Shown in pieces: positions 10,028-17,206 of a stretch of 52,528 bases of DNA. The notes beneath the pieces are model-generated. The model did no database searches and was not told the DNA's origin. It saw only the letters and a program-made list of their open reading frames with translations. Both the position numbers and the translations under genes were made by a program. The DNA is from Achromobacter deleyi (GTDB lineage Bacteria > Pseudomonadota > Gammaproteobacteria > Burkholderiales > Burkholderiaceae_B). The stretch's first letter is position 1. Each line of letters starts with the position of its first letter. Where the stretch lies: assembly GCF_902859705.1 (NCBI RefSeq), contig NZ_CADIJO010000036.1, positions 1 to 52,528 of the forward strand, written 5' to 3'.

Positions 10028-10371
10028 AAAAACTAATTCTGAAGTACATTGGGTTTGGCAATGAATGCTTGGATTCTTTTGTTCCAGATAATCCAAAAGA
10101 TTTTTGTTTGTGGCTGGACCTCTCAATAGGATTTCTGGGTGAGGACGGTGGAAATCTCTTTCAAGTGGGTATTTGCACTCCAATTTGGCTTGCACATCAA
10201 GTGGCCATTCAGCAGATAGTGGTTCCGCGAAATCTGTTGGTTGTTGATGAATTTTGTTTTGATTTGATCAAGAAAAAAATAGAGGAAATCATAAGTCAGT
10301 CTACTCGAGATAGTGGCGCCGATAGTATGGCAGCGCTCAGTAGGTACTTCTCGTGGGAGTTTGAAATATAA
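10024..10371 (+). CDS. Imm8-like immunity protein
   Basis: This 115-residue protein starts at the ATG overlapping the stop of the toxin fragment. FCLWLDLSIGFLGEDGGNLFQVGICTP, a central LLVVDEFCFDLIKKKIEEII helix and the C-terminal RYFSWEFEI ending match my memory of the Imm8 immunity family, including the conserved tryptophan near the end. Family length (about 110-120 residues) fits. The AT-rich composition matches the other cassettes and differs from the chromosome beyond 12 kb. It probably protects against the toxin whose fragment precedes it, or against relatives delivering that toxin. Confidence 0.7.
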   Translation: MKKLILKYIGFGNECLDSFVPDNPKDFCLWLDLSIGFLGEDGGNLFQVGICTPIWLAHQVAIQQIVVPRNLLVVDEFCFDLIKKKIEEIISQSTRDSGADSMAALSRYFSWEFEI

Positions 10372-10462
10372 AAATAAGACGTCGGCTTGCCCATCAGGCG
10401 TTTAGCTGTAGTCAATGGTGAGCGTGGTTTTAGTACGCCGAAGCACATATGAGAGCGCTTTC

Positions 10463-10482
10463 TAAAAATAAGGTGCCAGGCT
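10463..10482. repeat. Remnant of one hairpin-repeat arm
   Basis: TAAAAATAAGGTGCCAGGCT resembles the left arm of the hairpin family with two substitutions in the conserved part (GCC for GTC, GGC for GAC). It has no pairing arm and lies directly before the DUF596 gene start. It probably marks a decayed cassette border. Confidence 0.5.
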
Positions 10483-10483
10483 T

Positions 10484-10855
10484 ATGTCTTTTGAAACTGG
10501 AATGAAAAAAGACGAAATTTTTGATAGCGTTATAGATAGTTCTAGAGGGCTGTCTATGGCTGCGATTTGGCAGCATTTGGGAGTGGCGGTTGGCGGACCA
10601 ACAGTACCTTACGAAGTGCGAGTTACTTATTTCTTTGAGATTCTGGATAAGCTCCTGCGAGAGGGGCTAATAAAATTCGCGCGTAATGATGTGTGCCTAT
10701 CTGGGGATATTAATAGTCAAATTGAAGAGATTCGTCAGGCATTGCCTTGCAATCCCGATGAGGATGATCTGGACGGTTTTGGGTGTTGGTTCTTAATTTC
10801 TGCCCCTGCTGGTGTCGTCTGGATATTTGAAAATGGTTTCGAGCAATGGACATAG
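10484..10855 (+). CDS. DUF596 family protein, probable orphan immunity protein
   Basis: This 123-residue protein carries features I associate with DUF596: a helical start (VIDSSRGLSMAAIWQHLG), RVTYFFEILDKLLREGLIKF, and an end of WFLISAPAGVVWIFENGFEQW. DUF596 genes are often found next to CDI and Rhs toxin genes and are thought to give immunity. No toxin gene remains beside this copy. A decayed hairpin arm sits just upstream, and a complete hairpin begins 21 bases after the stop. The start ATG lacks a strong ribosome-binding site. Confidence 0.65.
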   Translation: MSFETGMKKDEIFDSVIDSSRGLSMAAIWQHLGVAVGGPTVPYEVRVTYFFEILDKLLREGLIKFARNDVCLSGDINSQIEEIRQALPCNPDEDDLDGFGCWFLISAPAGVVWIFENGFEQWT

Positions 10856-10875
10856 GTGGTGAAAATTGACAGAAG

Positions 10876-10944
10876 ATAAGGTGTAAGACTACGTTTTAGG
10901 CCTGAAGATGGCCCTGTGAAAACGTAGTCTTACACCTTATTTTT
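10876..10944. repeat. Hairpin repeat copy 2
   Basis: The arm at 10876-10897 (ATAAGGTGTAAGACTACG then TTTT) pairs perfectly over 22 bp with 10919-10940 and is followed by TTTT. Relative to copies 1 and 3, the arm has TAAG where they have TCAG, and the opposite arm carries the matching change (CTTA), so pairing is preserved. The loop contains GGCCTGAAGATGGCC, which could pair further. It separates the DUF596 gene from the next small gene pair and has the A-start/T-end layout of a bidirectional terminator. Confidence 0.9.
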
Positions 10945-10978
10945 CTGAAAATGGGTCGGCTGCAATAATCAGGCCAAG

Positions 10979-11212
10979 ATGAAAATGATGCAAGAAAGAA
11001 TGCTGAATATCGAACAGGCATATCGTGCAATGTTCTATTTTCTAGAGAGAGAATATGAAAGAACAGGAGCAGACGAGACCGGTGGTTTACTTAGTTCTCT
11101 TTCTTGGGAGATAACCCAAGGTAATGGGCCTGGAGATCCCGGGGCTTGGGAGGATTGGCGATGGGCAGTAGAAAAGGCGCTGTTAGTCATTGATAATGCT
11201 TCTCCAAAATGA
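10979..11212 (+). CDS. Small protein, probable orphan immunity protein
   Basis: A 77-residue cytoplasmic protein. ATG at 10979 gives MKMMQERMLNIEQAYRAMF; starts at 10985 or 11000 (MLNIEQAY) are also possible. The pattern AYRAMFYFLEREYERTG-D-GGLLSSLSWE-DPGAWEDWRWAVEKAL resembles a recurrent small family found beside polymorphic toxin genes, though I cannot give it a family number. The location between hairpins, among other immunity-like genes, and the AT-rich composition support an orphan immunity role. Its stop overlaps the next start by four bases (ATGA), so the two are co-translated. Confidence 0.55.
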   Translation: MKMMQERMLNIEQAYRAMFYFLEREYERTGADETGGLLSSLSWEITQGNGPGDPGAWEDWRWAVEKALLVIDNASPK

Positions 11213-11427
11213 AAGGGGATGGCGCCGCTATACTGATCGAAGGCGTGATGCAGCGCCTAAGTCAATTTGACGACTCGTGGTCGCTTGAAGACATTGATGA
11301 GATAACGTCCTGGCTTGCAAGGGCAGCAGAGAATGATTTCAAAAAAGCCACCCAGTTTTTAAGAGATGATTGGCCTGCACGACGCAAGATATTGAAAAAG
11401 CGACTTGGACGGGCGGCTGAAAATTAG
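11209..11427 (+). CDS. Hypothetical 72-residue protein overlapping the preceding gene
   Basis: ATG at 11209 lies within the stop of the upstream gene (ATGA), a strong sign of coupled translation. The protein is short, helical and charged (LSQFDDSWSLEDIDEITSWLARAAENDF, KRLGRAAEN) with no signal or membrane segment. I do not recognise the family. Its place in the cassette array suggests an immunity subunit or accessory, or the second half of a small two-gene cassette. Confidence 0.5.
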   Translation: MKGDGAAILIEGVMQRLSQFDDSWSLEDIDEITSWLARAAENDFKKATQFLRDDWPARRKILKKRLGRAAEN

Positions 11428-11439
11428 CCGATTGGAAAG

Positions 11440-11844
11440 ATGATGAAGAAATTGCCATTCCACGACGCAGAGCTTCTTGCCGTTGAACACATAAAATCCA
11501 CCGAAACACTGATCCTGACGTTTTAGTTCGGGGGCAATGAGATCGAGCGCGTCACGTTGGGCCGGGTCCAGTCATTTCGCATGACCGACTTCATCGGGCA
11601 GAACGTTGTCTCCCGGGTCCTGGACTCGAAAATCGACAGAATGTCAGACAGCGCCATCATTGCAAGACTGCGCTGGCTATATCAGCTGTCAGATGGAACG
11701 CTGCGAGTGGATGACAACGCCATAGAGAAATCCAGGGCCGAGGTGATCGCGGGAACATTGCGATTGTTCTGCATCGAACCTTCCTGGGGTGCAGAGTTGG
11801 TGTGCCTGTATGAAATAAGGTGTCAGACTACGTTTTTGGCCTGA
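11440..11844 (+). pseudogene. Immunity-like gene broken by an in-frame stop and cut by a hairpin repeat
   Basis: From ATG 11440 (preceded by GGAAAG) the frame reads MMKKLPFHDAELLAVEHIKS up to TAG at 11524-11526. The same frame then resumes as FGGNEIERVTLGRVQSFRMT and runs to 11844. One nonsense codon thus splits an otherwise continuous frame of about 134 codons. The last residues (YEIRCQTTFLA) are translated from the hairpin repeat itself, so the original 3' end has been lost. A downstream ATG at 11581 could yield a shorter protein, but the layout suggests decay. The FHDAELL start is common in small proteins linked to toxin loci, so an old immunity gene is likely. Confidence 0.65.
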
Positions 11845-11881
11845 AGAGGTGATTTAAAAACGTAGTCTGAAACCTTATTTT
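11813..11881. repeat. Hairpin repeat copy 3
   Basis: The arm at 11813-11837 (AAATAAGGTGTCAGACTACG then TTTTT) pairs with 11856-11880 across 25 positions with one mismatch (A for C in CTGAAACC), and the copy ends in TTTT. Loop sequence GGCCTGAAGAGGTGATTT is nearly identical to copy 1. It replaces the 3' end of the broken gene at 11440 and precedes the gene remnant at 11886, so it sits exactly between two decayed genes. Confidence 0.9.
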
Positions 11882-11885
11882 ATTG

Positions 11886-12023
11886 AGCGAAGGTTTATCC
11901 AGCATTTTCTGTGCCGCAGATATGTACTACCCAGCGGAATTGCGGGAAGAACCTGAGTTTGATGAACACCAGCTTCGCACTGAAGTCGCAAGATGGGTGC
12001 AGAAGGTGTGTGGCCTAGAATAG
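11886..12023 (+). pseudogene. 3' remnant of an immunity-like gene
   Basis: Directly after hairpin copy 3 the frame is open and reads SEGLSSIFCAADMYYPAELR followed by EEPEFDEHQLRTEVARWVQ and a final KVCGLE before TAG at 12021. It looks like the last 45 or so codons of a protein with no start region. Composition rises toward chromosomal GC, and the native chromosome (pdxY) begins 67 bases later. I read it as the tail of an immunity gene truncated when the hairpin or a cassette arrived. Confidence 0.5.
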
Positions 12024-12090
12024 GGGCCACTCCGTCGCACCCCCGGCATGTCGCCGGCAGACGATCCCGATTCCGCCAGGAGCCCGCCGT

Positions 12091-12954
12091 ATGACCGCCA
12101 TTCCCGCTGCCCCGACCGCCGGCGCAGCGCTGCCCGCCGTGACCGCGCGGGTGGACGTCATTTCCATTCAATCCCAGGTCGTGTACGGCTATGTCGGCAA
12201 CAACGCCGCCATGCCGGTGTTTCGCCAGGCGGGGCTGCGAGCCATTGCCGTGCCCACGGTCATCCTCAGCAACACGCCGCACTATCCCACCCTGCACGGC
12301 GGCGCCGTGCCGCTGGATTGGTTTCAGGGCCTGCTCAAGGGGCTGGACGAGCGCGGCGTCACGCAGGTGGCGCGCGCCGTGGTCTGCGGTTACCTGGGCC
12401 AGCCGGGCCAGGCCGATCTGCTGGCCGAGTGGCTGCCGGCGCTGCGGGCGGCCCGGCCCGATCTGCGGGTGCACATCGACCCGGTCATGGGCGACCGCAA
12501 TGACGGCCTGTACGTGGATTCCGGCCTGGTGGCGCAGTACCGCAAGAAGCTGGTGCCACACGCCGACGGCATGACGCCCAACCATTTCGAGCTGGAACAG
12601 ATGGTGGGCCGGCCGCTGTCTTCTATTGACGAGGTGGCGGCGGCCGCGCGCGAATTGATCGCCGAGGGTCCGCAATGGATTGTCGTGACCAGCGCCGCGC
12701 CCATGGCGGCCGCGCCCGGCAGCTTGCAATTGGCCGTGGTGACTGACGCCGACTGCATCGTACTGACCCACCCCGAGATCGCTATCCCGCCGTCGGTGCA
12801 TGGCACGGGCGATGTCTTCATGGCAGCCATCACCGCCCGGCTGCTGGCCGGCGACGCGCTGCAAGAGGCGGCACGGGCGGCCACCGCGGTGGTGACCGAC
12901 GCGCTGACGCGCACCCGCGAACTGGGCTGGGAAGAGCTGGCGATCGAAGGCTGA
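12091..12954 (+). CDS. pdxY: Pyridoxal kinase PdxY
   Basis: This 287-residue PfkB/ribokinase-fold kinase phosphorylates pyridoxal in vitamin B6 salvage to give pyridoxal 5'-phosphate. The start SIQSQVVYGYVGNNAA, DPVMGD at 130-135, MTPNHFELE at 161-169 and the HGTGD motif at 237-241 with the catalytic aspartate 241 are typical of PdxY; length fits (about 287 in E. coli). ATG at 12091 follows CAGGAG with 9-base spacing. About the first 18 residues form a non-conserved extension. It is the first chromosomal gene after the CDI locus and converges on cynS with only 15 bases between stops. Confidence 0.93.
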   Translation: MTAIPAAPTAGAALPAVTARVDVISIQSQVVYGYVGNNAAMPVFRQAGLRAIAVPTVILSNTPHYPTLHGGAVPLDWFQGLLKGLDERGVTQVARAVVCGYLGQPGQADLLAEWLPALRAARPDLRVHIDPVMGDRNDGLYVDSGLVAQYRKKLVPHADGMTPNHFELEQMVGRPLSSIDEVAAAARELIAEGPQWIVVTSAAPMAAAPGSLQLAVVTDADCIVLTHPEIAIPPSVHGTGDVFMAAITARLLAGDALQEAARAATAVVTDALTRTRELGWEELAIEG

Positions 12955-12969
12955 CGCCCGCGGTCCTGC

Positions 12970-13416
12970 TCAATATGTCTTGTATGGCAGGAACTTGCCG
13001 CTCATCACGATCTGCACCCGGTCGCCCTTGGGGTCGGCTTCGCGCGTCAGGTCCATCTTGAAGTCGATGGCGCTCATGATGCCGTCGCCGAACTCTTCAT
13101 TGATCAACGCCTTGAAGGTGGTGCCGTAGACGTTGATCAGCTCGTAGAAGCGGTAGATCAGCGGGTCGGTCGGCACGGTCGTGGGCAGGGACCCTTTGTA
13201 GGGCACCACCTGCAGCTGCACCACGGCATCGGCCGGCAGGTCCAGCAAGCGGGCCGCGGCCAGGGCCTGTTCTTCGGTCAGCGTCATCTGGCCCAGCAGC
13301 GCGGCAGTGGTCCATTCCTTGCTCTGGCCGACGGCCTCGGCAATGGCGGCCCAGGACAGCTTTTTTTCCAGGCGGCGGGTAACGACCAGTTCGGTGACTT
13401 CGGCGCGGGACATCAT
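12970..13416 (-). CDS. cynS: Cyanate hydratase (cyanase)
   Basis: This 148-residue enzyme converts cyanate and bicarbonate to ammonia and CO2 via carbamate, detoxifying cyanate and releasing nitrogen. It has the N-terminal helical domain and the C-terminal catalytic domain PLIYRFYELINVYG with R89, E92 and S115, equivalent to the Arg-Glu-Ser catalytic set of E. coli CynS. Length matches the family (about 150). The ribosome-binding AAGGAG overlaps the stop of the ATPase gene 6 bases upstream; the start may be the ATG at 13416 or 13413. It is the last gene of the minus-strand transporter operon. Confidence 0.97.
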   Translation of the reverse strand: MMSRAEVTELVVTRRLEKKLSWAAIAEAVGQSKEWTTAALLGQMTLTEEQALAAARLLDLPADAVVQLQVVPYKGSLPTTVPTDPLIYRFYELINVYGTTFKALINEEFGDGIMSAIDFKMDLTREADPKGDRVQIVMSGKFLPYKTY

Positions 13417-13422
13417 GGGGGT

Positions 13423-14223
13423 TCACTCCTTGTGGGAAGCCTTGTCGACCAGGAAGTCGACGAGATGGTTGCGAATTTCGTAGTAGCGCGGCTCGTGATG
13501 CAGGCTGGCGCGGGTCCGGCCGCGCGGCAGGTCCACGTCGACGGATTCGGCGATGCGGGCATACGGCCCCGCGCTCATCAGCAGGATGCGGTCGGACAGC
13601 AAAATGGCTTCGTCCACGTCGTGCGTGATCATGAAGACGGTCTGGCGGGTTTCCTGGACGATGGCGCGCAGTTCGTCCTGGATGGTGCCGCGGGTCAGGG
13701 CGTCCAGCGCGCCGAAGGGCTCGTCCAGCAGCAGCATCCGCGGCTGGATGGCAAAGGCCCGGGCGATGCCCACGCGCTGCTTCATGCCGCCCGACAGTTC
13801 GCACGGTTTCTTGTCGGCGGCATGCGCCAGGCCCACCATGGCCAGGTAGCGCAGGCTGTGCTCGCGCACCTGCTCGCGACGATAGGCCGGCCAGCGCGAA
13901 CGCACGCCGAATTCCACGTTCTGCAACGCGGTCAGCCACGGCAGGAGGGCGTGCGCCTGGAACACGACGCCGCGCGCCAGCGACGGCCCGGCGATCTCGC
14001 GGCCGTCCATGATGACCACGCCCTCGCTGGCTTCGTCGATGCCCGCCAGGATGTTCAGGATGGTGGTCTTGCCGCAGCCGGAATGGCCGATCACGCAGAC
14101 GAACTGGCCTTGTTCGATGCCGAAGTCGATGTGCTCGAACACCGGCGCGGCGGGCTGGCCGTGGCGTCCCGGGTAGCGCTTGGCCAGCGCCTGGACTTGC
14201 AGGAAAGGGGCGCTCATGCTCAT
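13423..14223 (-). CDS. Cyanate/nitrate-type ABC transporter ATP-binding protein
   Basis: This 266-residue ATPase powers the uptake system of this operon. Walker A GHSGCGKT is at 46-53, signature LSGGMKQR at 143-150, Walker B LLLDEP around 164-169, then an ITHDVDEA switch region. It belongs to the NrtD/SsuB/TauB group. The start at 14223 (MSMSAPFL) overlaps the permease stop in ATGA; upstream in-frame codons are out-of-frame permease sequence. Linkage to cynS favours cyanate as substrate, as in cynABDS clusters, but nitrate or another small anion cannot be excluded from sequence. Confidence 0.9.
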   Translation of the reverse strand: MSMSAPFLQVQALAKRYPGRHGQPAAPVFEHIDFGIEQGQFVCVIGHSGCGKTTILNILAGIDEASEGVVIMDGREIAGPSLARGVVFQAHALLPWLTALQNVEFGVRSRWPAYRREQVREHSLRYLAMVGLAHAADKKPCELSGGMKQRVGIARAFAIQPRMLLLDEPFGALDALTRGTIQDELRAIVQETRQTVFMITHDVDEAILLSDRILLMSAGPYARIAESVDVDLPRGRTRASLHHEPRYYEIRNHLVDFLVDKASHKE

Positions 14224-15062
14224 TCCCGGTAGCTGACCAGCCGCGCGGCGCGCGCCAGCAGGGTGTCCAGCAGCATGCCGATCAGCCCGATGAACAGGAT
14301 GGCGCAGATGATGTTGGCAATCGACAGGTTGTTCCATTCATTCCACACGAAGTAGCCGATGCCGGTGCCGCCGATCAGCATCTCGGCGGCCACGATGACC
14401 AGCCAGGCGATGCCGACGGAGATGCGCATGCCCGTCATGATGGTCGGCGCGGCGGCGGGCAGGATCACTTGCAGGGCGGTGCGCAGCCGCGTCACTTCCA
14501 GCGTGCGCGCCACGTTCAGCCAGTCCTGCCGCACCGCGCCCACGCCGAAGGCGGTGTTGACCAGCATGGGCCAGAGCGAGCAGATGAAGATCACGAAGAT
14601 GGCCGACGTGTCGGCGTCCTTGATGGTGTAGAGCGCCAGCGGCATCCAGGCCAGCGGCGAGATCGGCTTGAGCACCTGGATGAACGGGTCGAACGCGCGG
14701 TACACGGTCCTGGACATGCCGATCAGGAACCCCAGCGGGATCGCCACCAGCGCCGCCAGGCCAAAGCCCGTCAGCACCCGCGCCACCGAATACGCCAACT
14801 GCACGCCGATGCCCTTGTCGTTCGGGCCGCGGTCGTAAAACGGGTCCTGCAGGTGTTGCCACAGCTTGGCGCCGACCTCGGCCGGGCCGGGAAAGGGCGT
14901 TGTCGACCCGCTGGCCGCGGCGTTGCCGACCAGGGCGGCATAGGCCGGGTCCACCGTCGCCGCGCCCGCCGCGGGGCGGGTGGCGGCGTGCCACAGCAGC
15001 AGGAACGCCAGGAACAGCACGACGGACAGGAACGTCGCCCGCCAGGGTTGCACGGCCCGCAT
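14220..15062 (-). CDS. Cyanate/nitrate-type ABC transporter permease
   Basis: This 280-residue inner-membrane protein has an N-terminal membrane segment (FLSVVLFLAFLLLWHAA), a periplasmic stretch and about five further helices. The cytoplasmic EAA-type loop appears in AAPTIMTGMRISVGIAWLVIVAAEMLIGG, which contacts the ATPase. It is of the NrtB/SsuC/TauC type. ATG at 15062 shares one base with the stop of the binding-protein gene (TGATG), indicating coupled translation. A much longer apparent frame upstream is the antisense-free shadow of the binding-protein gene and was not used. Confidence 0.92.
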   Translation of the reverse strand: MRAVQPWRATFLSVVLFLAFLLLWHAATRPAAGAATVDPAYAALVGNAAASGSTTPFPGPAEVGAKLWQHLQDPFYDRGPNDKGIGVQLAYSVARVLTGFGLAALVAIPLGFLIGMSRTVYRAFDPFIQVLKPISPLAWMPLALYTIKDADTSAIFVIFICSLWPMLVNTAFGVGAVRQDWLNVARTLEVTRLRTALQVILPAAAPTIMTGMRISVGIAWLVIVAAEMLIGGTGIGYFVWNEWNNLSIANIICAILFIGLIGMLLDTLLARAARLVSYRE

Positions 15063-16423
15063 CAGGTTCTCCGGATCTTGAAGCCGGCCAGGTAGGCCTC
15101 GGGCTGGCTGGGGTCGAAGGGCTTGCCCATCACGCTGAAGGCCTTGTCGGTTTGCGCGGGCGGGGTCAGCCCGGCCTCGCGCATCAGGCGCACCGCGTCG
15201 GTGGCCAGGAACACCTCGCTGGCGACCTTCTGGTAGTCGATGTCGCCCTTGATCTGGCCCCAGCGCTTCATCTGCGTCAGGATCCAGACGGCGAACGAAC
15301 CCCATGGCATCGGGTCGAAATCGATGCGGGCCGGGTCCGTCAGCACCTTGCCCAGGCCGTCGGCGTAGGTGCCCGTCAGCACCTGTTCGACCACGGTGAC
15401 GGGCTGGTTCAGGTAGTTGGGCGCGGCGATGGCGGTGGCGATTTCCTTGCGGTTCGCCGGGTTGCGAGCATAGGCGGTGGCCTCGATGATGGCCTTGAGC
15501 AGCGCCTGGTAGGTGTTGGGCTGGGTGGTCACGAATTCCCGGCTGGCCGAAAACGCGCAGCACGGATGGCCGTCCCAGATCGCCTTGGACAGCGTGTGGA
15601 TGAAGCCCACGCCGTCGTACACCGCGCGCTGGTTGACGGGGTCCGGCGCCAGGAAGCCGTCGATGTTGTCGGCCCGCAGGTTGGCCACCATCTCGGGCGG
15701 CGGCACCGAGCGGATCTGCACGTCGGTGTCGGGGTCCAGCCCGTGCTCGGCCAGGTAGTAGCGCAACAGGTAGTTGTGCATCGAATAGTCGAACGGCACG
15801 GCGAACTTGAAGCCTTTCCAGTCCTTCGGGTCGCGCCGGTCCTTGTGCTTCATCGACAGCGTGATGGCCTGGCCGTTGATGTTTTCCACGGCGGGCATGG
15901 TCCAGGGCACCGCGCGGCTGGCGCCCACGCCCAGCGAAATGGCCAGCGGCATCGGCGACAGCATGTGGGCGGCATCGTATTCGCCGGACATGGCCTTGTC
16001 GCGGATCAGCGCCCAGCCGGCCGTCTTCACCACTTCCACGTCCAGCCCCTGCTTGCCGTAAAAGCCCATGGGGTGCGCCATGATGATGGGCGTGGCGCAG
16101 GTGATGGGAATGAAGCCCACCTTCAGCTTCTGTTTCTCCAGCGGCCCGGTCGTTTGCGCAAAGGCTTCCTTGGCGGCGGCCAGCGGGAACAGCGATGCGA
16201 CGGCGGCCAGGGCCGTGCCGCTGCCGACGGCGCGCAGGAAGCGGCGGCGCAGCGCGTCCTGCGGGAACAGGGCGCGCATTACTGCGTTTTCCACGGCGCT
16301 GTCCGCGGCGGCGTCCGGCGCCACGCCGCCCTGGGCGCGCGCGTGCTCGGCCTGGGACGCATGGCGGCCGCAGCCGCAGGCCAGGCGGCTGCCGGGGTCG
16401 AACGGATTGCTGAACAGGGACAT
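15062..16423 (-). CDS. NrtA/CmpA-family substrate-binding protein, Tat-exported
   Basis: This 453-residue binding protein captures the substrate outside the inner membrane. ATG 16423 follows GGAGG with 5-base spacing. A twin-arginine signal (RRRFLRAV, about 59-66, then an alanine-rich stretch to AFAQ near 90) points to folded export; it sits unusually far from the start, after an N-terminal segment with a CGCGRH motif (16-21). The mature part (LKVGFIPITCATPIIMAHP, LRADNIDGFLAPDPVN) matches the NrtA/CmpA family of nitrate, bicarbonate and cyanate binders. First transporter gene of the operon ending in cynS, and immediately downstream of the two-component genes. Confidence 0.9.
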   Translation of the reverse strand: MSLFSNPFDPGSRLACGCGRHASQAEHARAQGGVAPDAAADSAVENAVMRALFPQDALRRRFLRAVGSGTALAAVASLFPLAAAKEAFAQTTGPLEKQKLKVGFIPITCATPIIMAHPMGFYGKQGLDVEVVKTAGWALIRDKAMSGEYDAAHMLSPMPLAISLGVGASRAVPWTMPAVENINGQAITLSMKHKDRRDPKDWKGFKFAVPFDYSMHNYLLRYYLAEHGLDPDTDVQIRSVPPPEMVANLRADNIDGFLAPDPVNQRAVYDGVGFIHTLSKAIWDGHPCCAFSASREFVTTQPNTYQALLKAIIEATAYARNPANRKEIATAIAAPNYLNQPVTVVEQVLTGTYADGLGKVLTDPARIDFDPMPWGSFAVWILTQMKRWGQIKGDIDYQKVASEVFLATDAVRLMREAGLTPPAQTDKAFSVMGKPFDPSQPEAYLAGFKIRRT

Positions 16424-16500
16424 GGAAGCCTCCGGAATGGGGAAGGCCTTCATCTTGGCGCCGGCCGCGGGCGGCCGGTATCGCCGGTTCAACCATATGC

Positions 16501-16520
16501 GTGTAGGGCGATCACTACAC
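16501..16520. promoter_or_regulatory. Candidate operator, palindrome upstream of the cyanate transporter operon
   Basis: GTGTAG at 16501-16506 and CTACAC at 16515-16520 form a perfect inverted repeat with an 8-base spacer. It lies in the 132-bp gap between the response-regulator gene and the binding-protein gene, about 80 bases upstream of the latter's start. It is a plausible binding site for the adjacent NarL-type regulator; function is inferred from position only. Confidence 0.4.
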
Positions 16521-16555
16521 GGTGCGCGGCCTGCGCCAGGGCGGTGCGTGGCGCG

Positions 16556-17194
16556 TCAGCGGGCACCCAGCTGGTGCGTGTTGGCGTAGGCCACCAGTTC
16601 CACCAGCGTGCGCACACCCAGCTTTTCGAAGATGCGGGCGCGGTAGGTCGAAATGGTGTTCACCGACAGCGCCAGCTGCTCGCCGATGGCCGATACCGAT
16701 TTGCCGGCCACCAGCAGTTGCAGCACCTGGAATTCACGGTTGGACAGCAGTTCGTGCGGCGGCCGGGTGCTGTCCTGGCGCACCGTGTGCGCCAGCAGTT
16801 CGGCCACGGCGGGGGTGACGTACATCCTGCCGGCCGCGGCATTGACCAGGGCGGCCAGCAATTCGTCGGGGTCGCAGCCCTTGTTCAGGTAGGCATGGGC
16901 GCCGGCCCGCAGCGCCCGCACGGCGAATTGGGATTCCGGGTACACGGACAGCATCACCACGCCCAGGCCGGGGTAGTCGGCGCGCACGGTCTTGAGCACG
17001 TCCAGGCCGTCGCGTTCGCCCAGCGCCACGTCCAGCACCAGGGCGTCGTAGCGGCCTTGCCGCAGCGCGCGCAGGGCCGACGGGGCGTCGGCGGCCTCGT
17101 CCACCTGGCCGACGCGCGGGTCTTCCAGCAGGATGCGGGCCAGGCCGCGACGGATGATGAGGTGATCGTCGACGATCAGCAGGTTCAGGGCCAT
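16556..17194 (-). CDS. NarL/FixJ-family response regulator
   Basis: This 212-residue regulator has a receiver domain (1-120) with the acidic pair D9/D10, phosphoacceptor D55 in LVLDVAL and K105, and a LuxR-type helix-turn-helix (about 147-205: LSNREFQVLQLLVAGKSVSAI, LALSVNTISTYRARIFEKLGV). Twelve bases separate it from the upstream kinase gene, so they are one transcript. Its place directly upstream of the transporter and cyanase genes suggests it controls them in response to cyanate, a nitrogen signal or a related anion. Confidence 0.92.
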   Translation of the reverse strand: MALNLLIVDDHLIIRRGLARILLEDPRVGQVDEAADAPSALRALRQGRYDALVLDVALGERDGLDVLKTVRADYPGLGVVMLSVYPESQFAVRALRAGAHAYLNKGCDPDELLAALVNAAAGRMYVTPAVAELLAHTVRQDSTRPPHELLSNREFQVLQLLVAGKSVSAIGEQLALSVNTISTYRARIFEKLGVRTLVELVAYANTHQLGAR

Positions 17195-17206
17195 GGCGTC
17201 GTGGTC

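Noticed and set aside
10876..10944. Integron attC site
   Set aside because: No integrase gene is in the window, and the perfect symmetrical stem lacks the paired R'/L' boxes and extrahelical bases typical of attC; a REP-like or terminator element fits better.
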